DNA from: Verrucomicrobia bacterium UBA6354
GTDB lineage: Bacteria; Verrucomicrobiota; Kiritimatiellia; RFP12; UBA1067
Assembly: GCA_002440145.1 (NCBI GenBank)
Contig: DJRS01000093.1
Span: forward strand, 1 to 7,214
Length of the DNA: 7,214 nucleotides
Direction: 5' to 3'
Shown: one piece after another, positions 1 to 5,324 of the stretch
How positions within the stretch are numbered: the stretch's first letter is position 1
Layout: every line of letters begins with the position of its first letter
Notes under the pieces: model-generated
Told to the model about the DNA's origin: nothing
What the model saw: only the letters and a program-made list of their open reading frames with translations
Database searches by the model: none
Translations under genes and position numbers: made by a program

Positions 1-213
1 CTCCGAGGGGCGGCAAAAGGCTACACTAACGTTCCGCCCAAGGCTTCGCACACCCCGCCCCCGAACAAGACCGAGAAGCGGGCGGTTGAAGAGGCTGTCC
101 GCCTGTGTCCGGGGGCGGAATTCGCGGCGCTTTCAGACGAAGCGTTCTGTGGCTGGAAGATGCCGAAACAGACGCGCCACCGCGTCATTTCCCGACCACC
201 GACAGATCCTTGA
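1..213 (+). CDS. Hypothetical protein, C-terminal 70 residues (partial, convergent)
   Basis: An uninterrupted plus-strand frame runs from the window edge to a TGA at 211-213. It has no start inside the window, so it would be the 3' end of a gene lying to the left. Composition favours real coding: the residues are balanced (an acidic/basic stretch KTEKRAVEEAV, then FAALSDEAFCGWKMP), and by hand count about three quarters of third codon positions are G or C, more than at the first or second positions. The other plus frames are Arg-rich or closed early, and the minus frames look like shadows. The last 29 bases overlap the 3' end of the minus-strand hydrolase gene tail-to-tail, and the final residues (about RVISRPPTDP) look like read-through into that antisense region. 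I do not recognise the family. It could be a chance open frame in GC-rich DNA. Confidence 0.42.
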   Translation, partial: LRGAAKGYTNVPPKASHTPPPNKTEKRAVEEAVRLCPGAEFAALSDEAFCGWKMPKQTRHRVISRPPTDP

Positions 214-3200
214 TTCCGTAGATAACGACCGGGGACGTCCCGACTTTCAGCGTGGCCTTACGGTACTTCTCCTCGACGTTCAGGTCGTTTCCGAAGATGT
301 CGTAAACACGGAATCCCCGGCTGGTCGTATGGACCTCGATCGTCGCTTCCTCCGGCTCGGGAGTTCCAGACAGGTCGTCCACCCGTGAACCATAGAGGCG
401 GTTCCGGTCGCCCTGCCAGACGAGCGCACACGGGACGTTGCCTTTCCAGAAGCGTATAGTCCGCAATCCCGACTGGGCGACGGAATATTCGAAGCCCGAA
501 GTCTCCGGCACCCATTCCCGCAGGAACTTCATCGCCTTCAGGCGTCCCTTCTCCTTACCGTCCTTCGAAAAGAAGCCGCACCATGTGCAGTACCAGTCCA
601 CGCGCTCCGTGATCGCCGCGGCGAGCGGGGTCGTTCCCAAGGCTCCTTCATCCGTCTTGCCGCCCTCGCGCAGGTTGGTGAAGGCCACCCCGTCGAAGGC
701 CGGATGCGAAGAGAGCAGGAAGAGCGAGCCGAAGAACTGCGCCGCCGTGAGATCGACGCCTTGCGGAGCGTTCTGTCCGGGCTTGAAGCCCACCGGCGCG
801 AAGTTGAGCGTCATAACCGGCAATTTCGCCCATTTCGCCGTCCCGCGCAGTTTCCAGAAGAGGTCTTTTGGATGCGAGAAGGTGAAATTCTCCCAGAAAA
901 GCACCAGGCCGCTCACCTGCTCGCGCACGCCATTGAAGAGCACGGCCGACCAATCGCCCTTGGGCTGCACCCAGATTTCGGGCGTCTCGTCCGGGAACGC
1001 CTTCCGCGCCGCGGCATAGGGCGCCAGGCGCGTCGCCCACGCGCGGCCCTTCGCTTCGCCGTCCTGCTTCTTGGCGGCGCCGTCCGCCCCCTCGGGCTTG
1101 ACGGACAGGGCGACGACTACGCGGCGCACGCCGCGCGCATAGAGCTTTTTCAGCGAGTCCGCGGCATCCGTCCCGATGTCAAGCTTGCCGAACGCCTCTA
1201 CTTCGTCCAGATTGAGGTATAGATACTCGGCAAAGCCCTCCTTCTGCTCGTCGAAGAGGAAACTGCCGCCCGCATCCTTGAACGCCGCCAGTTCCGCATC
1301 CGTCGCCCCGCCGGTCGTGACGAGACCCCACGGGGCCACGTCCTTCGACGCCTTCCCGTCGGGGACGGGCGCACCCAGTCCGTAGACGAAGATCGGCGCG
1401 CCGCTCAGCGTGAGCGTCACGACGCCTTTCTTCGCCTTGATCTTGCGCGTGCGCCCGATTGCGTCGCGCACGACGACATACCCCTTCGGCGCCATGAAGG
1501 CGTAGGGGGTGTGGCTCTTCCAGTGGTCGAGCCAAGGCTCGAGATGCCCCGTGAAGGGACGGCCCGTGAACATGCCGTCATACGGATAGCACCCGTCCTT
1601 GCGGTCGAAGAGAATCGCCATCTCGCCGCGCGGCGTATCGAAGAACCACGCCTGGCGGTCGTCCGTATAGTTGACCGTGCGCGCGAACTTGGCCCCATCC
1701 AACGCTTCGGAAACCGCGCAGTAGGCGAGAATCGAGGGCTTGACCGTGCCGTCCCGGCGCAGTAGACCGTAGTGGTACTCCGAGTTGTGCTCGTTGATGC
1801 CGTTGATGTCGCTGTGCACCCCGTCGTGCAGCTGGTACCAGTTGAGCGCCGTGACGCCTTCCATCTTGGCGATCGCGCAGGAAAGGACGATGCTTTCCGT
1901 CGCCGTGCGCGTAGAGTCCGAATCGTCCTTGTTCGGCGGCGTGCGGGCGTAGACCTCGGTCATGATGAGCCCGAGCGGATGCTTCGCGCGGATCTTCGCC
2001 ATGCACTGCTTCGCCGCCCAGATCTGGGGACGATAGTTCCACTTCCAGGCGGAGTCCGGGTTGTCGGGCGTCTGGTTCAGGCGGCCGGGATGGATGGCGA
2101 GGATATCGCAGTATTCCCAGCACCCGGCCTTGTCCATCGCATTGAAGAACTGTCCGCCGTCGACGAATCCGGCGAAGCCGAAGGAGGAGATCTTGACCTT
2201 CTTCTCCAGCTTGAGTTCGGCGCGCGCATCGTAGAACGCCTTCAGCCAGCCCTTGTACCAGTTCGCCCGCTTCAGGGCCGCCTCCCAGCCGCGGACGCCG
2301 AAATTGAGTTCGTTGCCGAGTTCGACGATCGGGCAGTTGCGTTCGGCGGCTTCCGCGAGTTTCTTCTTGGCGAACGCGATCCGCTGTGTCTCGTTTGTCG
2401 CCTTGTCGTCCAGGTGGAACGCCAGAATGCCGCGCCGGCCCTTCTTCGCGAATTTCTCCGTCTCGGTCCCGGAAGGCGTGCGGACCCACCGCACCCCCAT
2501 GCGCGTCAGGAGACGGTCGCAGGCTTCCGCGGAAGGCATCTTGAAGTTCGCGGCGATGCCCATGACGCTCGTCTCGAGCGACTTGTACTTGTAGGGCTCC
2601 ATCGTCGCCACATCCGTCCGCACGAAGGAATTGGTGAGTCCGTCGTCGAATTCGGCGTTCACGAACCAGTATTCGCGTTTGCGCTTGGGGAGGTTGAACG
2701 TGCAGTTGGTCGTCCCGTACGGCGGCAGGGTCACCTTGAACGCGGCATGGACGTCCTCCTGCCCGTCGAAATTCCGCGCCACGATGCGGCAGGACGTCTC
2801 CTTGGTCACATTCGTCGGATTCACCATCGAAACCGTGAAATGCGGCGTCTCTTTGGCCGAATTGAACAGATTGAAGTCGGCGTCCGTCGTGATCTTCGCC
2901 GCCATCGCCGCGCCAGTCTCCAGCGCGCACGCCACGTAGGCGGAATTCGTTCCCGGCAGCAGATACATGTCGATGACGTTCGAGTACGCCCGCTCGCCCT
3001 TAACCGGGACTTCCGGCGCCGCCGCGGTATCCTTCTTGGGGCCCTGTCCCTGCACCTGCTCGAAATACTCGCCCGTCGCCGGCATGATGATGCCCTTGGC
3101 GTTCTCCGCCGTCAGCTTCGCGTCGCGCAGGGCTTCCGCCACATTGCTCGCGCGGTAGGAGAGCCAGAACTGCTCGCGCGGAAACCCTTGGAACGTCCCG

Positions 3201-3808
3201 ACCGTGTTGTAGGCGAGATAGAGCCGCCCTTCCGGCACCGTGAACGGCACCAGATTGGCGCCGCCCTTTTCGAACGACTCCCCGTTCTCGGGCTTGACCC
3301 ACACACCGTCCCGGCAAAACGCCGCGCCCGGCTTGCAGTCCCCTATGAGACGGAAGCCGACCCGGTTCTGCCAGATGGCGCCCCCCGAGACCGTCCCCAG
3401 CCGCGGCGCGCCTTCGTTCAACACGATGCGCTGTTCCATCCGCAAACGCGGACCGCCCTCCGAAACGAGCAGCGCGTAATGCTCCTTTATGCCCGGATCC
3501 CCGAGCGCGAAGTCGATGCGGACGATGGCCGGGTCAAGCTGCTTCACGGACCTCACTTTCGGCTGGTAGCGGCCGTACTCCTTCACCCAGGACGACGTGT
3601 CGCCGACGTAAGGATAGGCCAGCGTCGTCCAGCTGAACTTGAGCAGGTCGTTCCCCTTGAAGTCGCGGATGACGGCGCTGTTCCCTTCCGCCACCGGCAC
3701 AAGCCAGTTCTTCGCCGCGGCCCACTCCGCCGGCATCTCGCCCGACCCGGCGTGCGCGACCAACCCCAAAGCGAGGAGTGCCCACCCCGCCAGAACCCAT
3801 CTCTTCAT
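185..3808 (-). CDS. Secreted clan GH-A glycoside hydrolase with a second, probably inactive barrel module
   Basis: This encodes about 1207 residues. The ATG at 3806-3808 is chosen because it opens directly into a signal peptide (MKRWVLAGW, hydrophobic core, cleavage after AHA at about residue 20); a TTG 12 codons upstream would bury it. Residues ~21-400 are beta-rich, with a Lys/Pro/Ala linker near 251-274. Residues ~410-705 look like a TIM barrel: ELGNE gives a probable acid/base Glu500, AIHPG gives His573 typical of clan A, and IMTE gives a probable nucleophile Glu618, followed by ALNWYQ near 657. A beta-sandwich ends near 811. Residues ~824-1063 again alternate strands and helices like a barrel but lack a GNE motif. 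A last beta-sandwich ends the protein. Clan GH-A enzymes hydrolyse glycosidic bonds with retention; substrate and GH family cannot be told here (GH39- or GH5-like is a guess). It is probably exported and co-transcribed with the LRR-like gene 51 bases upstream. Confidence 0.85.
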   Translation of the reverse strand: MKRWVLAGWALLALGLVAHAGSGEMPAEWAAAKNWLVPVAEGNSAVIRDFKGNDLLKFSWTTLAYPYVGDTSSWVKEYGRYQPKVRSVKQLDPAIVRIDFALGDPGIKEHYALLVSEGGPRLRMEQRIVLNEGAPRLGTVSGGAIWQNRVGFRLIGDCKPGAAFCRDGVWVKPENGESFEKGGANLVPFTVPEGRLYLAYNTVGTFQGFPREQFWLSYRASNVAEALRDAKLTAENAKGIIMPATGEYFEQVQGQGPKKDTAAAPEVPVKGERAYSNVIDMYLLPGTNSAYVACALETGAAMAAKITTDADFNLFNSAKETPHFTVSMVNPTNVTKETSCRIVARNFDGQEDVHAAFKVTLPPYGTTNCTFNLPKRKREYWFVNAEFDDGLTNSFVRTDVATMEPYKYKSLETSVMGIAANFKMPSAEACDRLLTRMGVRWVRTPSGTETEKFAKKGRRGILAFHLDDKATNETQRIAFAKKKLAEAAERNCPIVELGNELNFGVRGWEAALKRANWYKGWLKAFYDARAELKLEKKVKISSFGFAGFVDGGQFFNAMDKAGCWEYCDILAIHPGRLNQTPDNPDSAWKWNYRPQIWAAKQCMAKIRAKHPLGLIMTEVYARTPPNKDDSDSTRTATESIVLSCAIAKMEGVTALNWYQLHDGVHSDINGINEHNSEYHYGLLRRDGTVKPSILAYCAVSEALDGAKFARTVNYTDDRQAWFFDTPRGEMAILFDRKDGCYPYDGMFTGRPFTGHLEPWLDHWKSHTPYAFMAPKGYVVVRDAIGRTRKIKAKKGVVTLTLSGAPIFVYGLGAPVPDGKASKDVAPWGLVTTGGATDAELAAFKDAGGSFLFDEQKEGFAEYLYLNLDEVEAFGKLDIGTDAADSLKKLYARGVRRVVVALSVKPEGADGAAKKQDGEAKGRAWATRLAPYAAARKAFPDETPEIWVQPKGDWSAVLFNGVREQVSGLVLFWENFTFSHPKDLFWKLRGTAKWAKLPVMTLNFAPVGFKPGQNAPQGVDLTAAQFFGSLFLLSSHPAFDGVAFTNLREGGKTDEGALGTTPLAAAITERVDWYCTWCGFFSKDGKEKGRLKAMKFLREWVPETSGFEYSVAQSGLRTIRFWKGNVPCALVWQGDRNRLYGSRVDDLSGTPEPEEATIEVHTTSRGFRVYDIFGNDLNVEEKYRKATLKVGTSPVVIYGIKDLSVVGK

Positions 3809-3820
3809 GTTTTCGTTTTT

Positions 3821-3827
3821 TCCTTTT
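3821..3827 (-). promoter_or_regulatory. Likely ribosome binding site of the two-module hydrolase gene
   Basis: The minus strand reads AAAAGGA 12 bases before the ATG at 3808, inside a long purine-rich run. The spacing is longer than ideal, so this is a moderate site. It still supports the ATG over the upstream TTG at 3844, which has no purine-rich site in front of it. Confidence 0.5.
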
Positions 3828-3859
3828 CTTTCGTATATACGCAAATCATCGAGCCAATC

Positions 3860-5086
3860 CTACCGGAAGTGCAACACGAACCCCAGCTTGTCGTACGGCG
3901 AGGGCTTGTGCACGAAGAACGCCCGGTGGACGAGATTCGTCCCCTGATACTGCACCCATACGCCAAATGCTTTGGTGAGCGTCGGATCCGCCTCAATCAT
4001 CTTCTTCTCGCCCTCCGTGAAAGGCTTGCCGAGGAAAAAGCCGTTCGTGTTCGACGGGGACCAGGTCTCCTCCGCGCTGGGCGTCCACTGTTTGCGCGAA
4101 ACATAGATGCGGTTCGTCTGAGGTTTCCATCCGCTATCGTTATACCATCCTCCCAGTCCCGCAATACCGTTCACCCAATCATTCGCGGATGCACCTGATG
4201 CGGCATACGCAAGAATATTCGAGACAAGTCCCATACCGCCTTTGGGGACGCGTTGCATCTCGAGACTGTGGATGCGTTTCTGACTATTAAACGCTTCTAT
4301 ATTGACAACCGCAAGATGCGGCAACGCAAGAACGATATTCGTTATGCCGTAACCATGAAACGTGTAGAATCCCAATGACGCCAGCGGACCGGCCAGCCGG
4401 ACGTTTCTAAGATCTGCCCCCCGGAAGGATAGTTCTGATATGACATGTATATTCGTCAAGACGAGATCGCCATAGAAGAAAGAACTTCCCTTATCCTGAG
4501 TCAGTTTGCTAGTGATGTTCGTCACGCCCGGGTTAAGCAAGTCCATGACATTTATAGGAGCGACCTTTGTTGTTTCTTTACCAAATATTCGATCCCCGAG
4601 TGTCCGGAGATTCGGGAACTTCAAGACGGCATTGGTAAGGCTGTTACACTTGTTGAGCATTAAACCGGGCAGCACCGATACTTTCTCGCCTTTTAGCACA
4701 ACATCCGTCAGGTTTGTATTGCCCTGAAGCATTGCTCCACCCAATCTATCCACGATATCGCAGTAAAACTTCTTTAGCGCGCTTTTTTCAATGGTGTTAT
4801 TTTTGTTGTCCATCGAAAATGAGTTCTCTCCAAATACAACGCCGGATACCGTAATGTTGGTTCCGCGCTCAAGCTTTAACGGGTTGTTCAGGTCAATAAC
4901 GCCGTCCCCGCCGTCTTCATGGGACTTGACCCCCCAAACTGACAGAACAGTATCTTTCAATGTAACGCTCAGCGTCCACTGTCCGTCGGAAATGGTCTTC
5001 GCGCTGCTGTCGTATGTCCAGTTTTTTGCACACACGGTCCCCGCAAGCGCCAGAATCAGGGCGAGCAGAATATATTTCTTGTTCAT
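3860..5086 (-). CDS. Secreted leucine-rich-repeat-like (BspA-type) protein
   Basis: This encodes 408 residues from the ATG at 5084-5086, chosen for a strong Shine-Dalgarno and an immediate signal peptide (MNKKYILLALILALAG, cleavage likely after VCA at residue 20). The Cys at 19 is not in a proper lipobox, so a lipoprotein is less likely. Residues ~21-50 form a Trp/Tyr-rich module (NWTYD, ISDGQWTLSV). Residues ~120-275 contain irregular repeats of the type L-x-x-[VI]-x-L ending in [IL]xxxxF (LTDVVLKG, LTNAVLKF, LRNVRLAG, ITNIVLAL, then NIEAFNS), resembling BspA-type LRRs. The tail (~320-408) is aromatic-rich and ends GFVLHFR. BspA-like proteins are usually surface or secreted binding proteins; a role in substrate or host binding is inference. 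The stretch at about 4260-5000 is visibly more AT-rich than the flanking genes. A stop (TAG) at 3860 leaves 51 bases before the next gene, suggesting one transcript. The exact family is unrecognised. Confidence 0.82.
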   Translation of the reverse strand: MNKKYILLALILALAGTVCAKNWTYDSSAKTISDGQWTLSVTLKDTVLSVWGVKSHEDGGDGVIDLNNPLKLERGTNITVSGVVFGENSFSMDNKNNTIEKSALKKFYCDIVDRLGGAMLQGNTNLTDVVLKGEKVSVLPGLMLNKCNSLTNAVLKFPNLRTLGDRIFGKETTKVAPINVMDLLNPGVTNITSKLTQDKGSSFFYGDLVLTNIHVISELSFRGADLRNVRLAGPLASLGFYTFHGYGITNIVLALPHLAVVNIEAFNSQKRIHSLEMQRVPKGGMGLVSNILAYAASGASANDWVNGIAGLGGWYNDSGWKPQTNRIYVSRKQWTPSAEETWSPSNTNGFFLGKPFTEGEKKMIEADPTLTKAFGVWVQYQGTNLVHRAFFVHKPSPYDKLGFVLHFR

Positions 5087-5091
5087 AGGCA

Positions 5092-5098
5092 CTCCTTT
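5092..5098 (-). promoter_or_regulatory. Strong ribosome binding site of the LRR-like gene
   Basis: The minus strand reads AAAGGAG, ending five bases before the ATG at 5086. This near-perfect Shine-Dalgarno decides the start against a longer in-frame reading from about 5128. Confidence 0.8.
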
Positions 5099-5142
5099 CC
5101 GGATTTGATCTTTGCAAAACCTTCTCATGTTCGATTATCTAT

Positions 5143-5172
5143 ATTATAGCATCATCGCTTGTCGGAATGCAA
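5143..5172 (-). promoter_or_regulatory. Sigma70-type promoter with extended -10, upstream of the LRR-like gene
   Basis: On the minus strand a perfect TATAAT (5143-5148) is preceded directly by TGC (5149-5151), the TGn extension of an extended -10 element. TTGCAT (5167-5172) lies 18 bases upstream as a weak -35 that matches only the TTG half of the consensus. Transcription would start near 5136, giving a leader of about 50 bases before the ATG at 5086. It would drive the LRR-like gene and, because the gap to the next gene is only 51 bases, probably the two-module hydrolase too. Promoter consensus in the host phylum is not known from this window. Confidence 0.65.
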
Positions 5173-5251
5173 GCAAAAGAAGGATTATTGCGCAAGGGAA
5201 TAGAATGAAAAACGAGTACCGCGGCGCATTGGGAACGGCGCGGCATATGCA

Positions 5252-5286
5252 AACGCGCGCGGAGAGAAATCCCCTTCGCGCGCGTT
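5252..5286 (-). terminator. GC-rich hairpin after the GH42-like gene, possible terminator
   Basis: An inverted repeat pairs AACGCGCGCG (5252-5261) with CGCGCGCGTT (5277-5286): ten perfect pairs, extendable inward by about three (one a G-U), with a loop of about 9-15 bases. It starts 38 bases past the TAG of the upstream gene. On the minus strand only three Ts follow (TTTGCAT), so it is a weak intrinsic terminator at best. It may instead block 3' exonucleases or only attenuate read-through into the downstream promoter. Confidence 0.45.
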
Positions 5287-5324
5287 CCTTCCTCTCAATC
5301 CCCATCCAAGGGGAGGAAATCCGG

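Noticed and set aside
98..119. Small inverted repeat TCCGCC / GGCGGA past the hydrolase stop, as a possible terminator
   Set aside because: Only six base pairs, no following T-tract on the minus strand, and it lies inside the probable convergent coding frame.
1578..2930. A 450-codon minus-strand frame inside the hydrolase gene
   Set aside because: It lies in another phase of the same strand and is extremely rich in Arg, Gly and Asp; it is a shadow of the real frame.
1772..4198. An 808-codon plus-strand open frame opposite the hydrolase gene and into the LRR-like gene
   Set aside because: Its translation is dominated by Arg, His, Val and Leu with no domain pattern, as expected for the antisense of a GC-rich gene. 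The minus-strand frame has a signal peptide and catalytic motifs.
5030..5035. Cys19 of the LRR-like protein as a lipoprotein attachment site
   Set aside because: The residues before the Cys (Gly-Thr-Val) do not fit a lipobox, whereas Val-Cys-Ala fits ordinary signal peptidase I cleavage.
5300..5313. CCCC / GGGG inverted repeat just after the GH42-like gene stop
   Set aside because: Only four pairs with a six-base loop; too weak to call, and the stronger hairpin at 5252-5286 is next to it.
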